Shown: piece after piece, positions 33,515-44,029 of the stretch | Layout: every line of letters begins with the position of its first letter | Numbering within the stretch: position 1 is the first letter of the stretch | NCBI GenBank assembly: GCA_010645155.1 | Contig: JAAGOF010000128.1 | Coordinates: forward strand, 399,999-463,998 | Reading direction: 5' to 3' | DNA length: 64,000 nucleotides | Source of the DNA: Tigriopus japonicus | Taxonomy: Eukaryota > Arthropoda > Copepoda > Harpacticoida > Harpacticidae | Position numbers and translations under genes: made by a program | The notes under the pieces: generated by a model | Database searches by the model: none | What the model saw: the letters and a program-made list of their open reading frames with translations, nothing else | What the model was told of the DNA's origin: nothing

Positions 33515-33905
33515 CTCATAACTTTTTATTATTGGTGAGGTTTTCTATTCAACAGGTTTATTGCTGCCAGTCGTCATTTTATCCTGTTGGTTAGAAAATA
33601 GTTACTTCCCAATTAACAAGGTTATTGAACTTTTGAACCCAAGGCACCATTGAAGTTATTTCAATTGTGGAGTTTTGGGATCATTTAGACGGACCAGAGC
33701 TGTATTGACCTAATTTTAAGTTTTTTTTGTAATTGGTCCCAATTAAGCCAGTTAATACTCTTGAAACTCTTGAATGTATGGAAAGCTTATGATTTGCAAA
33801 GTAGCTCATCTCTTGACTTCCAAAACTCCACAAATGAAATTGTTTGGAAAATTTCTCCCATTCTGCCCTTTTTCGCAAAATATTGACCGGATAATTTGAC
33901 CTGAC

Positions 33906-34184
33906 CTTGAGTAATTGCTTAAGTTTGCAAAGATTCTGTTGCACTGGATGAGTTGTGAGAGCTTGATGATATGATGAGAGGTCAAATATTTTGATGTGTG
34001 AACTTGGCAATCGACGTTGATCTGAAGAAACCGCATTCGGTAGGTTTAAAAGATTGGCCTTTTGAAATTTGTGTTCGTTCACTTTCGTAATAACGCTGTT
34101 TGACCAACTTGAGAGCCAAAAATACACAATACAGACAATCCCAAGCAATAATTGGATAACGAACAATTTACGGACAAGGTTCAT
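33906..34184 (-). CDS. FkbM-type methyltransferase gene B, exon 1 (signal anchor)
   Basis: The exon starts MNLVRKLFVIQLLLGIVCIV, a short basic N-terminus and one hydrophobic helix, the pattern of a type II signal anchor that would place the catalytic domain in the secretory-pathway lumen. A stem of about 60 residues follows. It ends THPVQQNLCKLKQLLK at donor GTCAGG (33905), phase 0, matching the phase of exon 2 at 27983. Length 279 bp, 93 codons. The ATG is the first in frame after upstream stops, and the equivalent methionine exists in gene A. Confidence 0.75.
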
Positions 34185-34467
34185 GATTGATGACGTGAAC
34201 TAGGACTGAATCAATCTAATATCATATTCAGGTGCTGTTCTTGAATTAAAAAAGCTTCGTTACAACCGAATCTTCTCAGATTTAATTGCATTCTGTACAT
34301 CGTTACCACCAGATGTGACTTTTTCTTGTTTGATTTAAACTTCAGGTGTATGTTTAACATCTTAAATTTACCTGTGTATTATAACAGTCCATCACAAAAC
34401 TTTGTCACAACTTAATGCAATTAAAGAAAACTTTATGCAGGGTCCCGAAGTAACACCTGCACCCGGA

Positions 34468-35028
34468 CCACAGCGTTTAATTGAGCTGGGTAAGTCAATT
34501 TTAAGTTCCAAAGACATTTGAGACCAGTGTTGGAGTGAGAAGATAATCCCGCATATGAAGTCGAGCTCGGTTAATTAGGTCACGGGCCAAAAATTGATAT
34601 AATGTGACTTAAAACTTGCTTAAAAACAAATTTATGAAAATTTTCTTCTGGATAATTGTTAGGCACACTTAGTTCGGTAATGATTCAAAATATTGGTGTA
34701 ATCTATTTAGCCGTTCAATTTTCAATGGCTGTTTTCGAACACAATTCTCCAAGGACACAATCGGACTTTTCTTCACCCAAATTTGAAGAAGGGCTCAATA
34801 GATTAAGTCAATATTTCGGGTTCAGGCAACAATGAGACCATTTTAAGAATAGGTCATAAGAAAAAAAAATGTTTTTAAGCAAGTTTTAACTGACATTATA
34901 ACAATTTTTGGCCCGTGACCTAATTAACCGACCTCGACTTCAAATGCGGGATTATCTTCTCACTCCAAAACTGGTCTCAAATGTCTTTGGAACTTAAAAG
35001 TGACTTCTCCAGCTCAATTAAACGCCGT
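34468..35028. mobile_element. foldback element with arms of about 165 bp
   Basis: The left arm, CCACAGCGTTTAATTGAGCT onward to about 34640, reappears as reverse complement from 35028 back to about 34865, with roughly one mismatch in fifteen by eye. A loop of about 230 bp separates them. No coding frame is present. Flanking target duplications could not be assigned, so superfamily is open. It lies just upstream of gene B exon 1. Confidence 0.85.
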
Positions 35029-35159
35029 GGGACGTTGTTGTCAGAATTAAATTCTGGGCATTAAAAATGACTACTTACGAGTTGAATTTCATTGGGAAAA
35101 GAAAGAACGTTTAAATGCTTTAGGAAGCTCATAGTTCTTCAAAATAGTGAAATACTGAG

Positions 35160-35312
35160 TCAAAAATGGAGTCAAAATTTAGCCTTGAACCGTCTTTCAA
35201 TGCAAACACCTACTATATTTAGCATTGGCAACCAAAACTTGGCGAGGAGTGGGAATATTCCTTCATGGAACAATCCTGGATCAGTCATGCACTGTGACTC
35301 CTTAACAAACAA
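35160..35312 (+). mobile_element. SINE, 5'-truncated copy
   Basis: It matches the body and tail of the 1723-1965 SINE: TCAAAATTTAG, TTGAACCGTCTTTCAATGC, GGGAATATTCCTTCATGGAA and TGACTCCTTAACAAACA. The tRNA-like head is missing. Confidence 0.8.
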
Positions 35313-36490
35313 GATATTCTTTCAATCATGTGGTGTTTGTGTCAAAGAAAATATGATCCATGAATTTTGTACACTCTTATCAAAGTTATTTATCATTGAA
35401 TCCCTATTTTACTTTTGCTGACCTGAACGTTGTAGTTATGCTGCCGCGCTGCACTTTTTTGTTTTAGTGACGAGATCGCTATCGAAATTTGGGATCGCCG
35501 CTCCCGTAAAAAAGTTAGAGAACAAACAAGAAACGTTCAGTTTTATGCCCTTTCTTATCCATTTTATGTCTTTACGTTGTGTAAACCAAATACTGGAACA
35601 CCATGTGCAACGTTTCCAAATTGATAGTTTGAGTTTGATGTAAAATTTCAGTATTAAGGCAAAAATTGTTAAGTGATGAAAAGGTTACAATTCACTTGCC
35701 TTTCAATCTCAGACCGAAATACGTTTTTGAATTTGAAACTGGGATCTATGTACGTTCCCACTGAAGTTTGTTGTAAGTACGTACTTTTCCCACACAAAAT
35801 AGTCTGTGGTAAGTTAATTTTAACGTATGTTTTTGAGCATTTGTTCTTGTTATGGGAATGCACCACCACTGCCAGCAGCAACCGTATGGGCTCTTTGAAT
35901 GAAAAATCTTGCCATTCGGCCAATTTACGCCAGAGCGACTGTAACGCACTGTACCTCAGGACAAATTTCAGAGTGGCTTCGATGACGTCATCAATACACC
36001 TTGGGACGGATGATCACTGACCCATCATTAATTCTAGGTTTAGAAAAAGTGAAACAATTGCTTGCCAAGCAAAGAGATGTCAGTCACGGACGCCACTCAA
36101 ACATTTTGTTACAATCTATTCAATTTCTATCCATTACCATAGCTCAATATATTAGATGGTGCAAAAATTTTAAAATTTAAAAAAAAGTGATCGAACGATT
36201 TACATCATGTACAACATATATCTATTGGATTGAATCCATTTAATCGCAATTTTTCTGGGACAAAAGCTTTCAAGACATGCTGCATCTAGTCATGCTGCCG
36301 CAAGGTGTTAATTGACCAATCAGAAATTGGGTCCCAAGGAACCCTCTAATCAGAGAAGACCTTCGATTCCAGACCCTTGCCCTTCTTTGTATATAAAGCC
36401 TTTACCTAAAACCAGAGATCGCTATTTCGTTGTCTATAACTCCTGGACGAAGCCAAGTTGCTGTGATAGAAGTTAAGGAGACCTCTCTAT
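35313..36490. other. spacer with a possible TATA promoter
   Basis: A TATATAAAG at about 36392 lies some 70 bp after an ACCAATCAG motif on the plus strand. No gene follows in that direction, so it may be chance or a decayed LTR. No other feature is supported. Confidence 0.3.
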
Positions 36491-36497
36491 CAATGGC

Positions 36498-38222
36498 TCA
36501 CTCCTCCAGTACTCTGACTTTTGTGCTGTCTTTTTTAGAAATCTGACAGTGCACATTCAAATAGAGCCCTTTTATGGGCTTAAGGTCTTCCAACCGACCA
36601 AGTCTATTAGTTCTCGGACCTTCTTGTCTAACCTTAAAAAATCCTGCGTACTGTTTGGTGAGAAAGTCACGCATATTTACAGTTGAATGAGCAAGGTCAG
36701 AAAGGAATCTGCCAAGCTGATTGGCAAGACCAAGGAAAGAACGTAGTTCTGTAACTGAGCGAGGGACCGGAAATTCGCTGATGGCTTGTATCTTGGCCGG
36801 ATCAGCACTGATGCCATTCTTGCTAACAATGAAACCTGTAATTTTGAGGCTACTTCCGATTTCCAATTTTGACAAAGATGGCCTTATGCCATTCTCCCTG
36901 CATCGGATCAAGACCACCTCATATCGCTCCAGCGCAATTTCCATTGTTGGTGCCTGGATGAGAAGGTCGTCAACAATTTTCATCAACCATGGGAGACCCG
37001 TTAAGGCCTTATCTGTTCGAATGCAGAACTCATCTCCACTCTAGCACAAGGCCATGGGCGCCACAGTATATCTGTATTTCCCAGAGGGTAGTAAAAATGT
37101 GGTGAGATATGACGACTCCTTATCAAGAGGAACCTGGAAATATCCATGGATGGCATCAAGCTTGATAAAATAACGACTATCCTTGCGGACTTGGCAAATG
37201 AGGTCGTTTGCAGAAGAAAAGGGGTGCACCGGGCATAGAACTGCTTTATTAAGCTTTCTGTAGTCAGTGACTAAGCGAACACTCTTACCCCCGGGTTTTG
37301 GAACAAAGTGTGCTGGTGAGCACCATTCTTTAGGCTTATTCACCTTCACAATAACTCAAGCACCAATAAGTTCATCAACGAGGGCGTCAGCAGCATCAGA
37401 AAAATGCTGTTGGACCTGTCGAGCCGTGAGCACTTGGCAAGGCTTCACCTCCTTCTTGGAGTCGATGGTTAGCTTCATTTTTGGCCCCCTAATTGAACCA
37501 GAAGCTTCTCCCAAGGCAGTACACATTACGTCACGATACTTGGTAGTCAAAGCCTCCAGAGTTATTGTGGATTTTATCTTATTAACATTTTCCATGGAGG
37601 AGCCCTCACCATTGACGCCCAAAGTCTTGCATTCTTGATGTGTCACTGAGTTAGGAAGGTCATCCCGGGAAATTCGTACACTTCCCACAACTAATGGCGA
37701 GGGGAATTTTTTTGTTAAAATGTTAAGCGCAATTAGATCGCGCCAGCCAATCAAGGGGAATCCCTCCAAGTCAGGTGAAATCAATGCAGAAATGAGCACA
37801 TGAGGACTTGCTTCAGTGGTGGCAAAGAAGCTGAATGATCCCAAGTTTCTCATCGTGGAGTCAATAGCCGTGATTAATCTTGTTAACGAGGGTTTCAATT
37901 TGATGTGCTGTGGAAAGGTGCTAGCAGGGAAAACCGTGCATGAAGCTCCTGTTTCTGGAATAACAGTAAGAGAAACGCCATCCCCAAACTCACAAAATAA
38001 CTTCATCCGCAAAGTGGCCAGGTCCGTTGAAACTGTACGCAGTTTGACAATTGATGGGCTCCGAGAATAACGTTGGCGATGTGAAGGTGATGGAGATCGA
38101 CGATTTGTGGAACGACCACGATCTTGTTCACTCCTGTGCATTGAAGAGTTTCGGGAAGATGGGTTGCGGCACATCCTAGCCAGATGCCCAATCTGATGAC
38201 AATCATATCCTTTGCAAAACAA
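36498..38222 (-). pseudogene. pol: gypsy-like protease-RT region
   Basis: The frame starts near a degenerate knuckle (CHQIGHLARMC), then an arginine/serine-rich linker. The protease active site reads VIPETGASCTVFP, with Glu in place of the catalytic Asp. RT motifs follow: WCSPAHFVPKPGG, VRLVTDYRKLNKA, FIKLDAIHGYFQVPLD and the catalytic KIVDDLLIQA. The three open pieces (37356-38222, 37041-37349, 36498-36986) are in the same frame and are separated only by a TGA near 37353 and a TAG near 37038. Beyond the thumb (FLGLANQLGRF) the protein is lost. Confidence 0.85.
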
Positions 38223-39175
38223 TCATCTCCTTTGACATGTGAAGGTCGACCACAACAGCCGCAAGTGGTTTCAACCGCCATTATGTTTGCTTTGTCAACG
38301 TGCAATATTTGGCACGCGACTTGTCTGGCTTGACGAGCCTTGATAATTGCCTCGTGTCCTGTAGCAGCAACAAGAATGGTATCCAACTTGGGATTGGGGA
38401 CCTTCAACACTTCACTATGCAACTCATCCTCCCCACGGGCTCCAAGAATAGATTGGAACATTGTCCAGTCTTCAACGGACAAACCGTTGATTTCTGCTTC
38501 AACACCCAGTGCCCTCAGTCTAACAACCCACTCAGTAAATGATTCTGAGGGGGATTTTGCTGCCATGAACCAATCACGTCTGCGGAGGTATCTCCAATCC
38601 TGATCTCCAAAATCGCTGATCCAAGGCTTTGCAGCAATCAGATATTGAGGATTGATTTGTAATCACGAACAGTCACAGCAAGTGCATCCTCCATTCTCAT
38701 AAAGAATATTGACTTTTGTTCCAACGTCGTCAAGAGGTCCATCAACCAATTTCGCACCTCTGAAGGTGTCGCCATCAAGGTAAGCATTGACAGGCGCATG
38801 GCATTCTGAAATTTAAAAAACCTGGTAGGTTCACGTGGAGCAGTTAATGGAGTGGATGTATTGGAGGTTGAAAATGATGTTGGTGCTGGAGCAGCATGGA
38901 TCATGAATGAGCTCCTCATTGAGTTTTTTTTTCATTTTCTTTTCACTCTCCTCCACTTCTGATTCCAGATCAATCCAATCATCAAAACGGTCACTGATAT
39001 TAGAAATCTGTGTGGACAAGATATCGGCTCTATTACACACGTACTCCCCACCCGCAGGCAATGCCATCAAAGCCGCCTTATCCCTTAAGAAGTGACCCTT
39101 GAGTTGCCCAAGTGACCTTTTGATTTTCGATATCTCTGCGGCTGGCATGATGACGTTGGACGATGTGGAGTGCAA
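38003..39175 (-). pseudogene. gag: gypsy-like Gag region
   Basis: Three overlapping minus-strand frames (39175-38831, 38919-38638, 38566-38003) make up a Gag-like protein with an acidic coiled region (ESEVEESEKKMKKKLNEELI) and a Gag core (FFKFQNAMRLSMLT, then FTEWVVRLRALGVEAEI). It ends with cysteines in CGCCGRPSHVKGDDC. Frame changes near 38900, 38640 and 38190 mark it as dead. Assignment is by position before the protease and general composition. Confidence 0.6.
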
Positions 39176-39260
39176 TCACATATGAGTGGATTTCCTTCGT
39201 GAAATAACTCGACCCCTGTTAGGTTGCAATCGGCAGGCCACTGCCAAAAACGCGAAAGTC

Positions 39261-39460
39261 TCACCAGGAGCGTGTTCTTAACCGCTGGACGTATTCTAAA
39301 CCGTCTGCGCCATGTTTGGTGATGCGGGAAGTGGCGGAGCAACGATATGCGAAGACACACACACTATGAACGAGATGATGACTGAGCTTTATTCTGTCAA
39401 CTGCTTCTATTGAATATGAACAGAGAGGTTTCCGGACGGAATAATACAACACTAACTAAC
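39261..39460 (-). other. possible 5' LTR end / leader of the second gypsy-like element
   Basis: On the minus strand an AATAAA (near 39395) is followed by about 90 bp and then CATGGCGCAGACGG, in the position of a primer-binding region ahead of Gag. The LTR boundaries cannot be seen and no second LTR exists to compare. Confidence 0.3.
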
Positions 39461-40389
39461 GTACAAAATTTTGCCCGGTTTGTTGGGAGGGGGTGGCCAC
39501 ACTAGAGTAAGACGTGGATTGCCCATGAGAGAAAGTGGGAGGAGGGTGAAAATAGAAAGAGGTTTTGGGGGGAGGGAAGAGAAATGGGACAGGGAGTTGG
39601 TTGGTAGGAGGAGGAGGAGGAGGAGGACGGGGAGGGGGAAGGCTAAAAGGATTAAATGTTCAGGAGATAGGTTGGGGATTGGAGGCTAACCTATAACCAT
39701 GTCTAGGAGACAAAGATTTTGCTCGTCTCTGTTTCCTCTGAGCACCTCAGACGTTGACAGATTTACACTCCACATTGAAACGTGTCCCACTACTCATTGA
39801 TCTACGACACATGTACAGGTAGAAGAAGGGGCACTCGACCTTTGTTGCACCCTTTCTTGTTGTATCTGAAGAGCCCAAACTTCAACAATTTTTGACATCA
39901 CTTTGGGTGCTAAAAAGAGCTACAACCTTTTGTATCACAAAAATGTTCTTTCTGTCTTCTTTTATACGTCATATTATGACCCAGTAGTTGAAAGTGGTCA
40001 TTGAGCTATTCTTGGAGAGGATTGTGCAATGATGGATTTAAGTGGTCAACTTGGGCTAGGAACCAACTAGAGCCAATTTAGTTACCTTCAGAAAACGTGT
40101 AACACTTGTGAGTTGAACTTTGAAGAAGATATAACTAAATAAGGTTCTCGATTTGTCTATCTTCTAATTGTTTGGTCATCTTGAAAACATATTTCCCTAT
40201 GACCATTTGAAAGTGTCACAATTTAGTGTTTTAGAGCAATATTTTAACACTCTCAACGGCAGACATTGTCAAAAAGGAAGAGGGGATTAAACAACATAAA
40301 TTCTTCACTTCTTCACCTTAGAGGAGTATAAAGAGGCCATTGTCGTCATTTTGTCTGCCTTTTTTGCAGCTGATATTGGCCAGTGTCCC
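39461..40389. other. spacer with GGA-rich tract
   Basis: A purine-rich tract (GGAGGAGGAGGAGGAGGA near 39608) lies in a G-rich stretch at 39475-39690. The rest shows no gene. Confidence 0.45.
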
Positions 40390-40892
40390 GTTTGTTTGTT
40401 TGTTTGTTTGTTTGTTTGTTTGTTTGTTTGTTTGTTTGTTTGTTTGTTGAGGAGTCAGAACGCAGCTTCGCAGCTGCGATCTGATAGAGGCTGTCCGCCA
40501 TATGGGGATATTGCCGCTCCACTTGGACAAGCTAACAAGCAAGCATTAATTTTTACCTCACCCTCGGGAATGACCCCAGGTTCGCCCATTTAAGCCGTCA
40601 AGGGCCGTGAAGTTTTGCATGTAACTTAATACCACAGGTCACTAGGACTCGGCAAGCCCGGGATCGAACCGGGGCTTGCCTAGTATTTGGCATTGAAAGA
40701 CAGTTCAATGCTAAATTTTGACTCCGAAGAGTTGAGTTTGGAAAGTTGTGTGTTGCATTTGAAAGACGGTTCAAATGCTAAATTTTGACTCCGAAGAGTT
40801 GAGTTTAGAGGGTGGCAGTCAGCCGAGATCGAACCCCAGCCATCTGCACGACAAACCGACGCAGTACGCACTACGCCATGCCTCACCCCTGA
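40390..40892 (-). mobile_element. long SINE with two box B motifs and (AAAC)15 tail
   Basis: Read on the minus strand from 40892, the head GGGGTGAGGCATGGCGTAGT matches the 1723 SINE, with box B GGTTCGATCTC. The body contains a duplicated segment (TCGGAGTCAAAATTTAGCAT at two places 72 bp apart), then a second box B, GGTTCGATCC, in the loop of a hairpin (40651-40680). It ends TTCTGACTCCT and a tail of about fifteen AAAC units (40390-40449). Confidence 0.8.
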
Positions 40893-40920
40893 GATTTAGA
40901 ACGCATTTAGCCCAGGAAAT

Positions 40921-41387
40921 CGTAAGACATGGAAGCCTCCGCTCAGGCGTTCAGCTGTGGATTTTTCATAAATCGAATACCACTCAAGTAAACGCTTTTG
41001 CTTCGATAAGATTGATAACACAGGCATTTAAGGATGTCGTTTGCTGAATTTCAGCATATGTTCCCCTGTTCACGAATAACAACGTTTCGAAATTTGCTAC
41101 AGTGGCAATACATACGCGCGGAAACGAGAGAAAAATTGACCCTACAATCGTCCTTTTGGACGATTGTAGGTGCAAATGTTCGGTCGGAAGAGCGCGCATC
41201 TATGCTTCAATTTACTCTAAATGCAACAAATTTTAGTCGATCAAGTTGAAATTGAGCATGTGAGCTTAATATTACCAGCTGGACAACTGGTTTAATTAGA
41301 TTTTTCTCTGTCTAACACAGAATTCGAAAGATTGATTTTGCCAGTAGCCGCGGCATCCAGGTATTTAGTGATCCTTGATTTAGTCCA
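40921..41387 (+). repeat. hairpin-bearing repeat H, copy 1
   Basis: About 465 bp is shared with 51864-52336, same orientation, from ATGGAAGCCTCCGCTCAGGC to GTATTTAGTGATCCTTG. A block of over 45 bp around CAATACATACGCGCGGAAAC is identical. Short frames on both strands are conserved only as a by-product: differences are mostly amino-acid-changing. No terminal inverted repeats were seen. Confidence 0.85.
41141..41170 (+). other. perfect 13-bp stem, TTTT loop hairpin
   Basis: CCTACAATCGTCC, TTTT, then its exact complement. It lies in the most conserved part of repeat H. In copy 2 the hairpin persists with a G-U pair replacing a G-C pair and one mismatch. Confidence 0.85.
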
Positions 41388-43258
41388 TTGGAGCATTTTT
41401 TGCTCGTTTCCGTGTGTACGTACAGGGTGACACATAAATCTCTTATTAGTTATCTAGATTTGTTAGGATGACAAATGAGGTCATACAAACAATAAAACTG
41501 TTAGTTTCATGACTTGTACTCTCTCTCTCTCAAAACATTTTTACATCACCTATTATATCAGAACATCATGCATGCATTCTTCTTTTACGTGAATCACACC
41601 AAGTCAATGATGTGACATGGCTCAAAAAGAGCAGAAAAGGAAATTCCAGTTGCCCGTATTCATGCTTGTGTACTACAATGCACAATGCATTCTTGAAATT
41701 GATTGATTGGGTATTGGAACTTTACAAAAACCATAGTAACGCTGAGGGATACGATCACACTCACTTTTCGAAGCAACTATTCTCAGCGATTTATATCACA
41801 TTTTCCACAGCTACATTCTATTGGCTACAATAGAATGGAAAGAACCTGCCAAACAATGCTACAACCAGAATTTGTCAAAACAAGCACATAGCTTGTCAAA
41901 GCAAAGATAATCGATAAACCAACGTGGGCGGTCCACGGCAAAATGTACTCTTTCTTTAACATAATATTTGCACCTGTCATTAGTAAAATTGAGAACTCTT
42001 AACAAGCCTTTTATGATCTTGAAGGACAGCAAAGAACCGTATAAAAAATGTATCTACCACATTTCAATGGCCATTGAAACTCTGCCAAAGGATGTTGAAC
42101 CCTTTCTTGACTGAATCTTGTTATGGTAAAGCGGATCAAGTTCCACTTACATTCGGGATTATCACTCTATTTCCATTCTTCCGACAGATTCATTTCTCTA
42201 AGCGAATGTCAATCTCGAAATCGGGGAAAAGGTTTGTCGAGACTGCTTGGAACGATCGGAAAGGGTTCTTTTTTATCTCACATGAGTGGTCCACATACAG
42301 CAAGTTGTCAGTGAAAGATGTACGCTCAATGGTGTTTGGGTAGGATTTGGAACACGTTGAAGTCGACAATGGAACGGTGTGTATATATTCGAGCGCCATA
42401 AAATGTCGGTCTGATCCGCCGCAGTATACTTTATGTACGGGGAACATTGTTATCAATGGTACTATGAATAGATCCGTGTGATGCAAAAGCAAGCTGAAAC
42501 AGTGCTTGCATGGTTTGATGATCCATCTTTGCTCGCCGCTCAGAAGGTCTCAATTACTCCTTGCTCCATTTCGTGGATCTTTAGCTCCAGATGTGAAAAG
42601 AAAACAGGATTGCTGGTTGGTCTTCGCCAATGATCTTGGGGCCTTTTGGCTTTGATAGAGTCTTTTAACCAGACGAAGGTCATCGGGGACGTCCGGCAGA
42701 GACTCATTAACCATTGAGAAGGCCAAAGATGAAACCGCTCGCCCCAAGCATGCGTATGTAGAGCCGTTGATGATGATTCTAATGTTTGTTACTTTGATTC
42801 ATGAATAGACGAGAGTACCAACATGATCCCAATTAAGAAACCCGGAAGACATGATTGGATTATCTTCCGAGACATCCGGATAACGAAATAATATGGAAGT
42901 TTGAACCTTCATTGGTTTGTCATGTTTAATTCATTAAAACTTGAACGACTTGAATTTCCTCGGCTATTTATAAAGGCCAGAGACAAAAGTTAATTGAAAA
43001 CGCTAATGTTTCTTTTATGGAAGTCAATTGGAAGTTAAATCCGTTAACTGACTGCATGACTCCAGGAATTTGGAATTATGTTCCGGTTTCTGAGATTATA
43101 TATATGGTTTCGTTCAAATCTGCCAAATGTGACTAGACGATTATTGGGCTTCAAATACAAAGGGTACTTCCATCAAAGGTCTTAAAATAATGTTCGCTTT
43201 ATTACTTTATACTTGTTGGAAAAGAAAAATTGCATCGTTGAGTTCGTTTGATGGTTTC
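41388..43258. other. low-repeat spacer with possible exons
   Basis: Two minus-strand patches look coding: 42747-42550 (including VNESLPDVPDDLRLVKRLYQ) and 42440-42190 (including SYPNTIERTSFTDNLLYVDH). Neither matches a family I recognise and splice sites are weak. A lone mariner-like terminus, TACAGGGTGACACATAAATC, is at 41424. Confidence 0.35.
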
Positions 43259-43423
43259 CTAGAATGCATCTCTGAAGTATTGTCCATTCTCATTAAAGTC
43301 CGAATCCCAATGCAACCAACACAAACCACGAAACCCTTCAAAGTTAAAAGTATCGCGATAGACGACCGAACATCCCGGATTCCCGAGTGAATTCTGGTCA
43401 GTTATTTTGGAGGCTCCAAAATC
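43259..43423 (-). CDS. candidate last exon, farnesoic-acid-methyltransferase-like domain
   Basis: The exon starts after CCAGTCAG and reads GNPGCSVVYRDTFNFEGFRG then LCWLHWDSDFNENG to a TAG stop at 43259, 54 codons in phase 0. The pattern of SVVYRD, then an EGFRG and W-L-x-W, resembles the SVIRR...FRGFWIxW pattern of the farnesoic acid O-methyltransferase-type (Methyltransf_FA) domain. The acceptor is preceded by TG repeats (the AC/TCAC tract at 43431-43463) rather than pyrimidines, so it is weak. Domain identity is tentative. Confidence 0.4.
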   Translation of the reverse strand, partial: DFGASKITDQNSLGNPGCSVVYRDTFNFEGFRGLCWLHWDSDFNENGQYFRDAF

Positions 43424-43430
43424 CTGACTG

Positions 43431-43463
43431 GCTCTCTCACTCACTCACTCACACACACACACA
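43431..43463. repeat. TCAC/AC microsatellite
   Basis: Tandem TCAC units followed by AC dinucleotides, directly at the intron end before the candidate exon at 43259-43423. Confidence 0.9.
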
Positions 43464-43788
43464 CTCGACCTTTGGACGAATTAGTCTTGCTGAGGATAAA
43501 TATTTATGGCGGGAGAAAGCCATTTCTCTGTCCAAGGACGAAGAGGAAGTTATGGGGCGACCAAAGTGGTATCAGATGGCAAAAACTTGTAAAACTTTTT
43601 TCCATAGAGAACAAGAGCCTTGATTTAAAGACTTTTACCGTCAGTGGATTGAGTGGTTGGCTGATGCCTTCAGTAATGTTTGGGCGGACGTGTGTTTAAT
43701 GAAAACCCGTCGAACGTACTATATCGTAGAAGGTATGTAATATAGGAAAAAGGAAAATCGGGCAAAATTGGATTTTCTTCTCCCTTAC

Positions 43789-44019
43789 CTTTAGAACGCT
43801 AGGGGCTATATGTTTGTCTCCACGAAAGGGTTGAAATGCATGTTGAAAAATTCCACTTTCATCGTGAAGACTTTGAGGATGGTACATCAAGAATGGTTGT
43901 ACTTTGAGTGCACCGCAAGCTTTGAACTGAAATTCTAAGATATGCGTTCCCTCGTCCTCAATGAGCCAATTTGAATCATGCATGTTTCGGTTCTCGTTTT
44001 TGAACCTTCCAAATGTTCC
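43789..44019 (-). CDS. candidate internal exon, farnesoic-acid-methyltransferase-like domain
   Basis: A good acceptor (CTCTCTCTAATCAG) and donor (AAG|GTAAGG) bound 231 bp, exactly 77 codons, phase 0 at both ends, which fits the phase of the exon at 43423. It reads NWLIEDEGTHILEFQFKACG and then a basic-to-acidic stretch ending KHIAPSVLK. HILEFQFKAC resembles the FxVKAxxDxHIAL start of the Methyltransf_FA domain. These domains, despite the name, are widely found in arthropod secreted or cell-surface proteins. The upstream exons are unknown; 44334-44190 (LFLKEEPTHPFLLHMADSCN) is a candidate. Confidence 0.5.
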
Positions 44020-44029
44020 CTGATTAGAG

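Larger units (their letters stand above)
36498..39175 (-). mobile_element. second gypsy-like retrotransposon, decayed
   Basis: From high to low coordinates the minus strand carries Gag (39175 to about 38150), a knuckle region, protease and RT up to the thumb. RNase H and integrase are absent, so the element is cut at about 36498. Frames are broken by shifts in Gag and by two in-frame stops in the protease-RT part. It differs in sequence from the element at 9.4-13.06 kb. Confidence 0.8.

Noticed and set aside
36392..36400. TATATAAAG promoter
   Set aside because: No plus-strand gene follows; kept only as a note in the spacer entry.
40351..40593. Frames rich in VCLF or TNKQ repeats
   Set aside because: They are translations of the SINE tail microsatellite (GTTT)15.
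40984..41249. Conserved short frames in repeat H
   Set aside because: The two copies differ mainly by amino-acid-changing substitutions, so the conservation is at DNA or RNA level.
41424..41445. Mariner terminus TACAGGGTGACACATAAATC
   Set aside because: No matching inverted terminus found; similar lone words occur at 24108, 56755 and 59785. Too short to call.
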